DNA of 64,000 nt from assembly GCF_031987975.1 (NCBI RefSeq), contig NZ_DALZYX010000006.1, positions 186,001 through 250,000 of the forward strand, in the 5' to 3' direction. Position 1 is the stretch's first letter. Each line of letters starts with the position of its first letter. Of the stretch, positions 24,445 to 33,413 are shown piece after piece. The translations under genes and the position numbers were made by a program. The stretch is from Pseudescherichia sp031987975 (GTDB lineage: Bacteria; Pseudomonadota; Gammaproteobacteria; Enterobacterales; Enterobacteriaceae). A model generated the notes under the pieces. The model was not told the DNA's origin and searched no databases. It saw only the letters and a list, made by a program, of their open reading frames with translations.

Positions 24445-25581
24445 TTAACGCCTGCGCGCCAGCTTCACCGCCTTCAGCACCACAAACTTGCTGTTGGTAG
24501 CAATGGTAGTGCAGTTGCCAAAGATCTTCTTCAGCTTGTGGAAGTAGTCGAGGTGACGGTTGGCGACAATATACAGCTCGCCGTTAGTTTTCAGGCAGCG
24601 GCGGGCGTGGTGGAACATCTCCCAGGCGATATGATCCGTCAGGGCGTGTTTCTGATGAAACGGCGGGTTGCAGAACACCGCGTTGAAGCGGTACGGCTCC
24701 ACGCCGGAAAGCGCGTTGTTGATCATAAATTCACTGCGATCCAGCGCCTCGGGCAGATTGGTCTCAACGTTCAGGCGGCTGGAGGCCACCGCCATCGGGG
24801 ATTCATCCACAAATACCACCTGCGCCTCAGGGTTCTTCTCCAGCAGGGTCAGGCCAATCACGCCGTTACCACAGCCGAGATCGACAATCTCCCCCTCCAG
24901 GTTTTCAGGCAGGTGCTGAAGGAAGAAGCGCGCGCCAATATCCAGCCCGGTACGGGAGAAGACGTTAGCGTGGTTATGGATAGTCCACGGCGTACCGTCC
25001 AGCTTCCAGCTCAGGGTCTCCGGCGCATCGTTCAGCGCAGGCGCATTGAAGGTGCAGTTCACCAGCCGTGCCTTTTTCCATGCCAGCGTGGTGGTGGTCG
25101 GGCCGAGAACCTTCTCAAACAGCTCCAGCGTAGAGTTGTGAATATCGCGGGCCTTGGTGCCGGCGATGATCCGCGTCTCTGGCGTCACGACCTTACGCAG
25201 AGCGCGCAGCTGCTGCTCAAGCAGTGCGAGGGTTTTCGGGATCTTGATCAGCACCACGCCCGGCGCGGCCGGATAGGCGGCGGTGCTGTCGAGAAAGGTC
25301 ACGCTGCCCTCATCCAGCTCGTTATGACGCAGGTTCTCCCGGGTCGCCAGCTCGCTCAGGTAGGAGTCGCCAATGCTGAACGGCTTATGCTCCACCAGCG
25401 CGCAGGCCAGCGCACCAAAGTGATCGTTAAAAATCAGGACCGGGCCGCTGATTTCGGTTTCGTCCAGCTGCTGCAGCAGATACTCATCGGCCGCTTCCCA
25501 CGCCTGCAGCGGGTTGACGTCGTCCGTTTCCGGAAAACGCTTTAAGTTTAGTGAACGGAAACCGTTGTCTGAATGGCTCAT
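24445..25581 (-). CDS. rlmG: 23S rRNA guanine-1835 N2-methyltransferase
   Basis: RlmG methylates N2 of G1835 in 23S rRNA using S-adenosylmethionine. The 378-residue product shows the duplicated RsmC/RlmG architecture: a degenerate N-terminal half and a catalytic C-terminal half with the SAM loop VDLGCGNGVIGL near residue 235 and the N2-guanine methyltransferase signature CNPPFHQKHALTDH near residue 305. It is divergent from ygjP as in E. coli. The higBA and ygjM-type genes that flank it in K-12 are not present. Confidence 0.95.
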   Translation of the reverse strand: MSHSDNGFRSLNLKRFPETDDVNPLQAWEAADEYLLQQLDETEISGPVLIFNDHFGALACALVEHKPFSIGDSYLSELATRENLRHNELDEGSVTFLDSTAAYPAAPGVVLIKIPKTLALLEQQLRALRKVVTPETRIIAGTKARDIHNSTLELFEKVLGPTTTTLAWKKARLVNCTFNAPALNDAPETLSWKLDGTPWTIHNHANVFSRTGLDIGARFFLQHLPENLEGEIVDLGCGNGVIGLTLLEKNPEAQVVFVDESPMAVASSRLNVETNLPEALDRSEFMINNALSGVEPYRFNAVFCNPPFHQKHALTDHIAWEMFHHARRCLKTNGELYIVANRHLDYFHKLKKIFGNCTTIATNSKFVVLKAVKLARRR

Positions 25582-25667
25582 CGGCCCTCCTGGATGGTAA
25601 AATTCGGTGTTCTCCCCTGAGCGGGGGCGTGAGTATACCCTTTTTTAACTCTTATCGCGGGGCAATA

Positions 25668-26171
25668 TTGAGCAATCTTCTCTATCTTCAGGGCTATCCG
25701 GAAAATCTGCTGGCCCAGGTGCAGTCGCTCATTGCGCAAAACCGTCTCGGTGAGGTGCTGGAGAAGCGCTATCCGGGCCAGCACAGCGTCACCACCGACA
25801 AGGCGCTGTATAGCTATATCCAGGATCTCAAAAGCGAGTTCCTGCGCAACGCGCCGCCGATCAATAAGGTGGCCTACGACAACAAGATCCACGTTCTCAA
25901 GAACGCTCTGGGTCTGCATACCGCCGTCTCCCGGGTACAGGGCGGCAAGCTAAAAGCCAAGGCGGAGATCCGCATCGCCACCGTGTTTCGCAGCGCGCCG
26001 GAGCCGTTCTTGCGCATGATCGCTGTCCACGAGCTGGCGCACCTGAAGGAGAAGGAGCATGACAAAGCCTTCTACCAGCTCTGCTGCTATATGGAGCCGC
26101 AGTACCACCAGCTGGAGTTCGACACTCGCCTGTGGCTGACGCACCGCTCGCTTAGCGATTTTGCGCAATAG
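25668..26171 (+). CDS. ygjP: SprT-like zinc metalloprotease-fold protein YgjP
   Basis: A 167-residue protein of the YgjP/YgjP-like metallopeptidase family (DUF45). The zinc-binding motif HELAHLKEKEH is at about residues 117-127 and the downstream conserved CCYMEPQYH follows. The TTG at 25668 gives SNLLYLQGYPENLL, which aligns with the E. coli N-terminus and length; an upstream in-frame ATG at 25551 lies inside rlmG coding sequence and would add 39 unrelated residues. The ribosome-binding site is poor (GGGGC). A protease substrate is not established. It precedes ygjR on the same strand. Confidence 0.9.
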   Translation: MSNLLYLQGYPENLLAQVQSLIAQNRLGEVLEKRYPGQHSVTTDKALYSYIQDLKSEFLRNAPPINKVAYDNKIHVLKNALGLHTAVSRVQGGKLKAKAEIRIATVFRSAPEPFLRMIAVHELAHLKEKEHDKAFYQLCCYMEPQYHQLEFDTRLWLTHRSLSDFAQ

Positions 26172-26238
26172 CGCACTCGTTTTGTCATCCTGACATGCTA
26201 CATTGGGTGGACTGTCCCCGATGGAGCATAAAGGATTT

Positions 26239-27240
26239 ATGATACGTTTCGCAGTCGTTGGCACCAACTGGATCACCCGCCAGTTCGTTGATGCCGCCCA
26301 TGAGACCGGCAAGCTAAAGCTGACCGGCGTTTACTCCCGCAGCCTTGAGCAGGCCGAGCACTTTGCCAGCGATTACCCCGTCGAGCACCTCTTTACCTCC
26401 CTCGACGCCCTGGCTCAGAGTGACGCTATCGATGCGGTCTATGTCGCCAGCCCGAACTCCCTACACTTCCCGCAGACCCAGCTCTTTTTGCGGCATAAAA
26501 AGCATGTGATCTGCGAGAAGCCGCTGGCTTCAAATCTGCAGGAGGTCGAGGCGGCCATTGCGGTTGCGCGGGAAAACGGCGTGGTGCTGTTTGAAGCCTT
26601 TAAGACCGGCGCGCTGCCCAACTTTCAGCTGGTGCAGCAGTCGCTGCCGAAGGTAGGCAAGCTGCGGAAGGTGTTCTTTAACTACTGCCAGTACTCCTCG
26701 CGCTATCCGCGCTACCTCAACGGTGAGAATCCCAATACCTTTAATCCGGCTTTCTCTAACGGCTCGATCATGGATATCGGCTTCTACTGCCTGGCATCGG
26801 CGGTCGCGCTGTGGGGCGAGCCGCAGAGCGTGCAGGCCACCGCCAGCCTGCTGCCGAGCGGCGTGGACGGTCACGGCGTAGCGGTGCTGAACTATGGCGA
26901 CTTCAGCGTCACCCTACAGCACTCAAAGGTTAGCGACTCCTCGCTGGCGAGCGAGATTCAGGGGGAAGATGGCGCGCTGGTGATTGAACAGCTTTCCGAA
27001 TGTCAGCGGGTATCGTTTGTGCCCCGCGGCGGTAAGCCGCAGGAGATCACCCAGCCACAGCATATCAACACCATGCTCTATGAAGCGGAGCTGTTTGCCC
27101 AACGGGTGGATGAGAACGCGGTTAACCACGCTGGCCTGGAGGTGAGCCGCATTACTGCGAAGCTGCTCACCGAGATCCGTCGCCAGACCGGCGTGGTTTT
27201 CCCGGCGGACGCCGCCGCCCAGCTCGACCTGCCGGCGTAA
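26239..27240 (+). CDS. ygjR: Gfo/Idh/MocA family oxidoreductase YgjR
   Basis: A 333-residue NAD(P)-dependent oxidoreductase of unknown substrate. The Rossmann fold (IRFAVVGTNWITRQFVDAAH) has a TNW in place of the usual GxG, as in E. coli YgjR; the conserved EKPLASN (residues 90-96, the catalytic-region lysine) is present, followed by the C-terminal GFO/IDH alpha-beta domain (GSIMDIGFYCLASAVALWG). ATG 26239 follows AAGGA by three bases and matches E. coli; an in-frame start at 26203 is less likely. It follows ygjP by 67 bases. Confidence 0.92.
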   Translation: MIRFAVVGTNWITRQFVDAAHETGKLKLTGVYSRSLEQAEHFASDYPVEHLFTSLDALAQSDAIDAVYVASPNSLHFPQTQLFLRHKKHVICEKPLASNLQEVEAAIAVARENGVVLFEAFKTGALPNFQLVQQSLPKVGKLRKVFFNYCQYSSRYPRYLNGENPNTFNPAFSNGSIMDIGFYCLASAVALWGEPQSVQATASLLPSGVDGHGVAVLNYGDFSVTLQHSKVSDSSLASEIQGEDGALVIEQLSECQRVSFVPRGGKPQEITQPQHINTMLYEAELFAQRVDENAVNHAGLEVSRITAKLLTEIRRQTGVVFPADAAAQLDLPA

Positions 27241-27304
27241 AGGTATGTAAAACCGGAGGGGGCTGACGTTGACGCCCTCTCTACTCTGACATATTTTGTT
27301 ACTA

Positions 27305-27427
27305 GCAAAGGGGAGTAACTTCTTCGCCGGCAGGTCGTCATTACGATGCGTTTACGCATCCGGTCGCTGGGCATCCTGAGAAGGATGTAAGTGAGACCTT
27401 GCCGAAAGGCGAGGCCCTGTGCATCTA
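27305..27427 (+). ncRNA. yybP-ykoY manganese riboswitch (alx leader)
   Basis: The sequence has the conserved landmarks of this class in order: AAAGGGGAGTAACTTC, GGTCGTCATTACGATGCG, CATCCGGTCGCTGGGCATCC, GTGAGACCTTGCCGAAAGG and CGAGGCCCTGTGCATC. It ends directly before an intrinsic terminator and 63 bases before alx. In E. coli this RNA (PRE) senses manganese and alkaline pH and switches alx on. Confidence 0.93.
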
Positions 27428-27472
27428 AAAACAAGCGGCTGCCGTCTTTCGACGTTGGCCGTTTTTGTTTTT
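27427..27472 (+). terminator. Expression-platform terminator of the alx riboswitch
   Basis: AAAAACAAGCGGC...CCGTC pairs with GAC...GGCCGTTTTTGTTTTT around a TTTC loop, a strong terminator between the aptamer and the alx start. Its position agrees with transcriptional control by the riboswitch. Confidence 0.85.
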
Positions 27473-27489
27473 ACTGCAAGGAACTCTCT

Positions 27490-28458
27490 ATGAATAGTGT
27501 CGGCACACCGCTCCTGTGGGGCGGATTCGCTGTAGTCGTTGTGATCATGCTGGCTATCGACCTTCTGCTTCATGGCCGTCGTGGCACCCATACCATGACC
27601 ATGAAACAGGCGGCCGGTTGGTCGATCCTGTGGGTCACCCTCTCACTGCTGTTTAACGCTGCTTTCTGGTGGTATCTCGCTTCGACCGAAGGTCGGGCGG
27701 TAGCCGATCCACAGGCGCTCGCCTTCCTCACCGGCTACCTGATTGAAAAGGCGCTGGCGGTGGATAACGTCTTTGTCTGGCTGATGCTATTTAGCTACTT
27801 CTCTATTCCGCCTGCCCTGCAACGCCGGGTGCTGATCTACGGCGTGCTGGGCGCAATTGTGCTGCGTACCATCATGATCTTTGCCGGTAGCTGGCTGATC
27901 TCCCAGTTCGAGTGGCTGCTCTACGTCTTCGGTGCCTTCCTGCTCTTCACCGGGGTCAAAATGGCGCTGGCGAAAGAGGACGAGGCCGGGATTGGCGACA
28001 AGCCGATGGTGCGCTGGCTGCGCGGCCATCTGCGCATGACCGATACCATTGAGAACGAGCACTTTTTTGTGCGGCACAACGGCCTGCTGTATGCCACGCC
28101 GCTGCTGCTGGTGCTGATCCTCGTCGAGCTGAGCGACGTGATCTTCGCCGTTGATAGCATCCCGGCGATCTTTGCCGTCACTACCGACCCGTTTATCGTG
28201 CTGACCTCGAACCTGTTCGCGATCCTCGGCCTGCGTGCGATGTACTTCCTGCTGGCAGGCGTGGCGGAGCGCTTTGCGATGCTGAAGTATGGTCTGTCGG
28301 TGATCCTGGTGTTTATCGGTATCAAAATGCTGATTGTCGATTTCTACCACATCCCAATCGCCATCTCACTGGGCGTAGTGGGTGGGATCCTGGCGGTGAC
28401 CCTGCTGATCAACGCCTGGGTTAACCATCAGAACGACAAGAAGCAGCGAGTCTCATAA
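27490..28458 (+). CDS. alx: TerC family manganese-linked membrane protein Alx
   Basis: A 322-residue inner-membrane protein with about nine hydrophobic spans and the TerC family signatures: VEL.D-type acidic motifs in FLTGYLIEKALAVDNVFVWL (residues 78-97) and LVLILVELSDVIFAVDSIPA. Alx in E. coli is induced by manganese and high pH and helps to export manganese. The ATG at 27490 follows AAGGAA and gives MNSVGTPLLW as in E. coli; an in-frame start at 27391 lies inside the riboswitch. Control by the upstream aptamer and terminator is clear from the sequence. Confidence 0.95.
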   Translation: MNSVGTPLLWGGFAVVVVIMLAIDLLLHGRRGTHTMTMKQAAGWSILWVTLSLLFNAAFWWYLASTEGRAVADPQALAFLTGYLIEKALAVDNVFVWLMLFSYFSIPPALQRRVLIYGVLGAIVLRTIMIFAGSWLISQFEWLLYVFGAFLLFTGVKMALAKEDEAGIGDKPMVRWLRGHLRMTDTIENEHFFVRHNGLLYATPLLLVLILVELSDVIFAVDSIPAIFAVTTDPFIVLTSNLFAILGLRAMYFLLAGVAERFAMLKYGLSVILVFIGIKMLIVDFYHIPIAISLGVVGGILAVTLLINAWVNHQNDKKQRVS

Positions 28459-28466
28459 TGATTACG

Positions 28467-28490
28467 CCGGGCGGCGTGAGCGCCGCCCGG
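28467..28490 (+). terminator. Perfect GC-rich hairpin after alx
   Basis: CCGGGCGGCG and CGCCGCCCGG form a perfect 10-bp stem with a TGAG loop, followed by AAAAATG. It lies eight bases after the alx stop. It is either a REP unit or a factor-dependent terminator. Confidence 0.7.
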
Positions 28491-28666
28491 AAAAATGTAA
28501 ATACTTAGTTAAAAAATATGACGCAACACGTAAAATCCAGCACGTTGCACTTCCCCTCGATAGTTCTTTCCATATACTCAACCAGGCAAACATTCAGTTA
28601 CATCCGGACATAAACGTGACATAGAGCACATTCCGGCTGGAACGCAATTTCACTTAAGGAACTATC

Positions 28667-29908
28667 ATGGCGACACAACCGTCTGGCCTGCTCAAGCATA
28701 TTATGCAGGGCAGTCTTGTTAAACAGATCCTTGTCGGGCTGGTGCTCGGTATTCTGCTGGCGTGGATCTCTAAACCTGCGGCGATTGCCGTGGGTCTGCT
28801 GGGTACTCTCTTTGTAGGCGCACTGAAAGCCGTCGCGCCGGTTCTGGTCCTGATGCTGGTGATGGCCTCTATCGCCAACCACCAGCATGGGCAGAAAACC
28901 AGTATTCGCCCTATTCTCTTTCTCTATCTGCTGGGCACCTTCTCCGCCGCGCTGACAGCGGTAGTGTTCAGCTTCCTGTTCCCTTCAACGCTGCATCTGG
29001 TTACCGGCGCAACGGAGATCACGCCGCCGTCAGGCATCGTTGAGGTGCTGCGCGGCCTGCTGCTGAGCATGGTCTCTAACCCGGTCGACGCCCTGCTGAA
29101 CGCCAACTACATTGGTATTCTGGTCTGGGCCGTCGGTCTGGGCTTCGCCCTGCGCCACGGCAACGAGAGCACCAAGAATCTGATTAATGACTTCTCGAAT
29201 GCAGTGACCTTTATGGTGCAACTGGTGATCCGTTTCGCGCCTGTCGGTATCTTTGGTCTGGTCGCCTCTACTCTCGCCACCACCGGTTTTGACACCCTGT
29301 TTGGCTATGCCCAGCTGCTGACGGTGCTGATCGGCTGCATGCTGCTGGTGGCGCTCATCATCAACCCGCTGCTGGTGTTCTGGAAGATCCGCCGTAACCC
29401 CTATCCGCTGGTGTTCATGTGCCTGCGCGAAAGCGGGGTCTACGCCTTCTTTACCCGCAGCTCGGCGGCCAATATCCCGGTTAATATGGCGCTGTGCAAA
29501 AAGCTGAACCTGGACCGCGACACCTACTCCGTCTCCGTGCCGCTGGGCGCAACCATCAATATGGCAGGGGCGGCCATCACCATCACGGTGCTGACCCTGG
29601 CGGCGGTAACAACGCTGGGCATCCCGGTGGATCTGCCTACGGCGCTGCTGCTGAGCGTGGTTGCCTCCCTTTGCGCCTGCGGTGCCTCCGGCGTGGCGGG
29701 CGGCTCGCTGCTGCTGATCCCGCTGGCCTGTAATATGTTCGGTATTCCGAACGATATCGCCATGCAGGTAGTGGCGGTGGGCTTTATCATCGGCGTTCTG
29801 CAGGACTCCTGCGAGACGGCACTGAACTCCTCTACCGACGTGCTCTTTACCGCCGCGGCCTGTATGGCAGAAGACGAGCGCCTGGCGAAAAACGCGCTGC
29901 GTAGTTAA
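28667..29908 (+). CDS. sstT: Serine/threonine:sodium symporter SstT
   Basis: A 413-residue inner-membrane transporter of the dicarboxylate/amino acid:cation symporter family that imports serine and threonine with sodium. It has about eight spans and two re-entrant loops; the family motif region is ESGVYAFFTRSSAANIPVNM (residues 245-264) with the Na-binding SVPLGATINMAGAAITI following. AAGGA precedes the ATG by nine bases. It is separated from alx by 208 bases. The E. coli neighbour ygjV downstream is missing. Confidence 0.96.
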   Translation: MATQPSGLLKHIMQGSLVKQILVGLVLGILLAWISKPAAIAVGLLGTLFVGALKAVAPVLVLMLVMASIANHQHGQKTSIRPILFLYLLGTFSAALTAVVFSFLFPSTLHLVTGATEITPPSGIVEVLRGLLLSMVSNPVDALLNANYIGILVWAVGLGFALRHGNESTKNLINDFSNAVTFMVQLVIRFAPVGIFGLVASTLATTGFDTLFGYAQLLTVLIGCMLLVALIINPLLVFWKIRRNPYPLVFMCLRESGVYAFFTRSSAANIPVNMALCKKLNLDRDTYSVSVPLGATINMAGAAITITVLTLAAVTTLGIPVDLPTALLLSVVASLCACGASGVAGGSLLLIPLACNMFGIPNDIAMQVVAVGFIIGVLQDSCETALNSSTDVLFTAAACMAEDERLAKNALRS

Positions 29909-29916
29909 AAACAAAA

Positions 29917-29946
29917 GCCCGGTGGCGGCTACGCCTTACCGGGCCT
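29917..29946. repeat. REP-like palindrome after sstT
   Basis: GCCCGGTGGCGGCTACGCCTTACCGGGC-type hairpin nine bases after the sstT stop; same family as the other REP-like units listed. Confidence 0.8.
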
Positions 29947-29954
29947 TCAAAGTC

Positions 29955-29983
29955 AAACGGTCACCTTCGGGTGACCGTTTTTA
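29955..29983 (+). terminator. Terminator between sstT and uxaA
   Basis: AAACGGTCACC and GGTGACCGTTT are a perfect 11-bp inverted repeat with a TTCG tetraloop and a T-run. Being flanked by A and T it should work in both directions. A further REP-like element, GTCGGGTAAGCG...CGCCACCCGAC, follows at 29992-30020. Confidence 0.93.
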
Positions 29984-30027
29984 TTGCGCGTAGGTCGGGT
30001 AAGCGTTAGCGCCACCCGACAAAACGC

Positions 30028-31515
30028 TTACAGCGTAACGCCACTTTTGAAGATAGCCAGCTCGCGGAACTCGTTGCGCTCGTTGCAGGTCTGTTTGCCG
30101 TTAGCGATCTCAACGATGGTATCCACGAACTCGGTCAGCACCTGCGGCATCAGTTTGCCGTGGATCAGCTGACCGGCGTCAAAGTCGATCCAGTGCTTTT
30201 TCTTCGCTGCCAGCTCGCTGTTGGTGGCGATTTTCACCGTCGGCACAAAGCCGCCGTAGGGCGTACCGCGACCGGTAGAGAAGAGCACCATATGGCAGCC
30301 CGCCCCAGCCAGGGCGCTGGTAGCAACGGCATCGTTACCCGGCGCGCTCAGCAGATTCAGGCCGTGGGTTTTCAGACGCTCGCCGTAGCGCAGCACGTCA
30401 ACCACCTGGCTGGCACCCGCTTTCTGGGTACAGCCCAGCGACTTCTCTTCCAGGGTTGTAATGCCACCCGCTTTGTTGCCCGGCGATGGATTCTCGTAGA
30501 TCGGCTGGTTGTGGGCGATAAAGTACTGTTTGAAGTCGTTCACCATGGTGACAGTTTTTTCAAACGTGGACTCATCGCGGCAGTGGCTCATCAGGATCTG
30601 CTCGGCGCCAAACATCTCCGGTACTTCAGTCAGCACGGTGGTGCCACCGTTGCCGATCACATAGTCCGAGAAGCGACCCAGCATCGGGTTGGCGGTGATG
30701 CCGGAGAGACCATCAGAGCCGCCGCACTCGAGGCCAAACTTCAGCTCGCTCAGCTTGCCCGGTTCGCGTTTATCATTACGCATTGCGTTATAGAGCTGGT
30801 GCATATGCTCAAGGCCCGCTTCCACTTCGTCTTCCTGGTGTTGGCAGACCATAAAGTGGACGCGGTCCGGGTCGAAGTCGCCCAGCGTTTCGCGGAAGGC
30901 ATCAACCTGGTTGTTCTCACAGCCGAGGCCAATCACCAGCACCGCACCCGCATTCGGATGACGCACCATGTTTTGCAGCATGGTGCGGGTGTTGACGTGG
31001 TCATCCCCGAGCTGCGAGCAGCCGTAGGTGTGGCTGAACAGGAAGACGCCGTCGGTGCCTTCAGCATTCTGCGTCTCTTTTAAGAAACGGGTCTGGATCT
31101 GGCGGGCGATGCCGTTGACGCAGCCGACGGTTGGCAGGATCCACAGCTCGTTGCGGATACCTACCTCACCGTTGGCCCGACGGTAGATCTCAACGTCGCG
31201 ATCCGCCGCCTGCGCCTGCACAGCCTGAAGATCGGGTTGATAGCTATACTCGTCCAGATCGCTCAGATTGGTGCGCGCATTGTGAGAGTGAATGTATTCA
31301 CCCTCCGCGATATCTGCCGTGGCGTGACCAATAGGCAGACCGTATTTCACCACGTTTTGCCCCTGCGAAATGGTCTGCAGGGCAAACTTATGCCCGCGTC
31401 CCACCGGCTGGCGCAGCCGTACGGTGTGGTTATCGACAGAAATTTCCGCGCCTTCCGCCAGGTCAGCCAGCGCGACTGCGACGTTATCTAGCGAATGGAT
31501 CTTGATGTATTGCAT
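30028..31515 (-). CDS. uxaA: D-altronate dehydratase
   Basis: UxaA dehydrates D-altronate to 2-keto-3-deoxy-D-gluconate in galacturonate catabolism, using iron. The 495-residue protein has the two-part UxaA/GarD layout: an N-terminal SAF domain (about residues 1-80) and the large C-terminal domain with GYRRANGEVG-like start, cysteine-rich metal region (SHTYGCSQLG, LECGGSDG) and ENPSPGNKAGGITTLEEKSLG. It is downstream of uxaC by 17 bases, forming the uxaCA operon. GarD in this window (49962-51533) is its homologue. Confidence 0.97.
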   Translation of the reverse strand: MQYIKIHSLDNVAVALADLAEGAEISVDNHTVRLRQPVGRGHKFALQTISQGQNVVKYGLPIGHATADIAEGEYIHSHNARTNLSDLDEYSYQPDLQAVQAQAADRDVEIYRRANGEVGIRNELWILPTVGCVNGIARQIQTRFLKETQNAEGTDGVFLFSHTYGCSQLGDDHVNTRTMLQNMVRHPNAGAVLVIGLGCENNQVDAFRETLGDFDPDRVHFMVCQHQEDEVEAGLEHMHQLYNAMRNDKREPGKLSELKFGLECGGSDGLSGITANPMLGRFSDYVIGNGGTTVLTEVPEMFGAEQILMSHCRDESTFEKTVTMVNDFKQYFIAHNQPIYENPSPGNKAGGITTLEEKSLGCTQKAGASQVVDVLRYGERLKTHGLNLLSAPGNDAVATSALAGAGCHMVLFSTGRGTPYGGFVPTVKIATNSELAAKKKHWIDFDAGQLIHGKLMPQVLTEFVDTIVEIANGKQTCNERNEFRELAIFKSGVTL

Positions 31516-31532
31516 ATCAACCTCAAACGGCC

Positions 31533-32945
31533 TTAGTTCAGTTCAATCGCGAAGTAATCACGCGCATTGTTAAAGCAGATATTTCTCACCATCTCGCCCA
31601 GCAGCTGGATATCTGCCGGTGCTTCCCCGGCAGCGACCCAGCGGCCAATCATCTGGCACAGGATGCGGCGGAAATATTCGTGACGGGTATAGGAGAGGAA
31701 GCTGCGGCTATCGGTCAGCATCCCTACGAAGCGGCTTAACAGGCCAAGCTGTGCCAGCTGGGTCATCTGACGCTCCATGCCATCTTTCTGGTCGTTAAAC
31801 CACCAGCCGGAGCCGAACTGCATCTTGCCCGGCATACCTTCACCCTGGAAGTTGCCGATCATGGTGCCCAGCACTTCGTTGTCGCGCGGGTTCAGGCAGT
31901 AAAGAATGGTTTTTGGCAACAGATTCTCTTCGTTCTGCTTGCTGAGCAGCTTAGACAGCTCTTCCGCCAGCGGACGGTCGTTAATGGAGTCGAAGCCGAC
32001 GTCCGGTCCCAGCAGTTTGAACTGACGCAGGTTGTTATTACGCAGCGCGCCAATGTGGTACTGCTGTACCCATTCGCGGCGGGCATATTCCGCACCCAGC
32101 CAGACCAGCACGGCGGTCTTAAACTGCGCGACTTCGCGCTCGCTCAGGGTCTCGCCCGCCAGACGACGGGCAAGGATGCTATCCAGCTCGGCTTCGCTCG
32201 CCTCGGCAAACAGCACCACGTCCAGCGCATGGTCAGAGACTTTACAGCCGTGGGCGGCAAAGTGATCCAGACGCTTAGTCAGCGCGGTTTGCAGATCGCT
32301 AAAGCGGCGGATATCGGTATCGGAGACTTCCCCCAGCTTCGCCATGTAGTCGTTAAAGGTCGCCAGCTCAATGTTGAACGCCTTATCCGGACGCCAGCTC
32401 GGCAGCACTTTGATGCTGAAGGAGGTGTCTTTCGCCACGCTGGCATGGTGCTCCAAAGAGTCGATCGGATCGTCAGTGGTGCCGACCATCTTCACATTCA
32501 TCTGCTGCATGATGCCGCGGGCGGAGAATTTGTCCTGGGCCAGCAGCGCGTTGCCCTGCTCCCAGATCTCATCGGCGGTCGCCGGAGAGAGCAGCTTACC
32601 TGTAATACCAAACGGGCGGCGCAGCTCGAGGTGTGTCCAGTGGTATAACGGGTTACCAATGGTGTGCGGCACGGTGGCTGCCCACGCGTCAAACTTTTCG
32701 CGGTCAGAGGCGTCGCCGGTACACAGGCGCTCAGGCACACCGTTAGTGCGCATCGCACGCCACTTATAGTGATCGCCTTTCAACCAGATGTCATACAGGT
32801 TTTTGAAACGGTAGTTATCCGCAATCTGCTGCGGCGGCAGGTGGCAATGATAGTCGAAAATCGGCTGATCTTTCGCGTAATCATGGTACAGACGGCGAGC
32901 AAATTCAGTATCCAGCAGGAAATCTTCGGTCATAAAAGCGGTCAT
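31533..32945 (-). CDS. uxaC: Glucuronate/galacturonate isomerase
   Basis: UxaC interconverts D-glucuronate with D-fructuronate and D-galacturonate with D-tagaturonate, the first cytosolic step in hexuronate use. The 470-residue product has the amidohydrolase-like fold with the metal-binding motif DYHCHLPP near residue 30 and DSRSFLSYTRHEYFRRILC near the C-terminus. It begins the uxaCA operon, divergent from exuT. The 468-base control region holds two CRP-type sites and an ExuR-like sequence. Confidence 0.97.
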   Translation of the reverse strand: MTAFMTEDFLLDTEFARRLYHDYAKDQPIFDYHCHLPPQQIADNYRFKNLYDIWLKGDHYKWRAMRTNGVPERLCTGDASDREKFDAWAATVPHTIGNPLYHWTHLELRRPFGITGKLLSPATADEIWEQGNALLAQDKFSARGIMQQMNVKMVGTTDDPIDSLEHHASVAKDTSFSIKVLPSWRPDKAFNIELATFNDYMAKLGEVSDTDIRRFSDLQTALTKRLDHFAAHGCKVSDHALDVVLFAEASEAELDSILARRLAGETLSEREVAQFKTAVLVWLGAEYARREWVQQYHIGALRNNNLRQFKLLGPDVGFDSINDRPLAEELSKLLSKQNEENLLPKTILYCLNPRDNEVLGTMIGNFQGEGMPGKMQFGSGWWFNDQKDGMERQMTQLAQLGLLSRFVGMLTDSRSFLSYTRHEYFRRILCQMIGRWVAAGEAPADIQLLGEMVRNICFNNARDYFAIELN

Positions 32946-33034
32946 TATCGTCTTCCTCTAAACGAGAGCGTTAGATGCGTACGTTCAATGCTGACAAAGT
33001 TATCACACCAATTTCTATAGACCGAAGATATTTT

Positions 33035-33050
33035 CGTGAGTTAGATCAAT
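33035..33050. promoter_or_regulatory. CRP-type site near uxaC
   Basis: CGTGA-N6-TCAAT with the AT-rich flank TTTT on the left; it keeps the GTGA half of TGTGA-N6-TCACA. About 90 bases upstream of uxaC, in line with cAMP-CRP activation of hexuronate genes. Confidence 0.55.
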
Positions 33051-33156
33051 AAACGCTGACAAAAAATTTACCCTTAAGGGAGTAAACTCGCCGCCAGCCC
33101 GCGCCAGCTCTGGCTTTGCTGACGCGGCATAATGCCCACACAGAGAAAAGCACTTT

Positions 33157-33172
33157 TGTGATGTCACTCACC
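33157..33172. promoter_or_regulatory. CRP site upstream of exuT
   Basis: TGTGATGTCACTCACC fits TGTGA-N6-TCACA with one mismatch, in the middle of the divergent uxaC-exuT region. Confidence 0.65.
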
Positions 33173-33178
33173 TTTTAA

Positions 33179-33196
33179 AGTTGTATGACAAGTTAT
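33179..33196. promoter_or_regulatory. Possible ExuR operator
   Basis: AGTTGTATGACAAGTTAT is a partly symmetrical AT-rich element of the type bound by the GntR-family hexuronate repressors, next to the CRP site. The assignment is by resemblance and position only. Confidence 0.35.
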
Positions 33197-33413
33197 CTTT
33201 CCTGCCGTCGCAGAACATACACCGACGGAATGCATTACAGGTGATTAATCACTGAGTTTACCGGTACGGATACCGATTTGTGCACGCACACTGATGGCAA
33301 GGTCCGGGCCGTTTCGGGAGATATTCCCGGCTACGCCCCCCGTTACACCTCCCCCGGCTCGATCCGGAGGAGGGGCCGCCCAAGGCGGAAATAACATAAC
33401 GATGAGGTTTTAC

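Noticed and set aside
24538..25545. A 335-codon open frame antisense to rlmG
   Set aside because: rlmG on the other strand has full motifs and family length; the antisense product is Arg/Gln/His-rich without domains.
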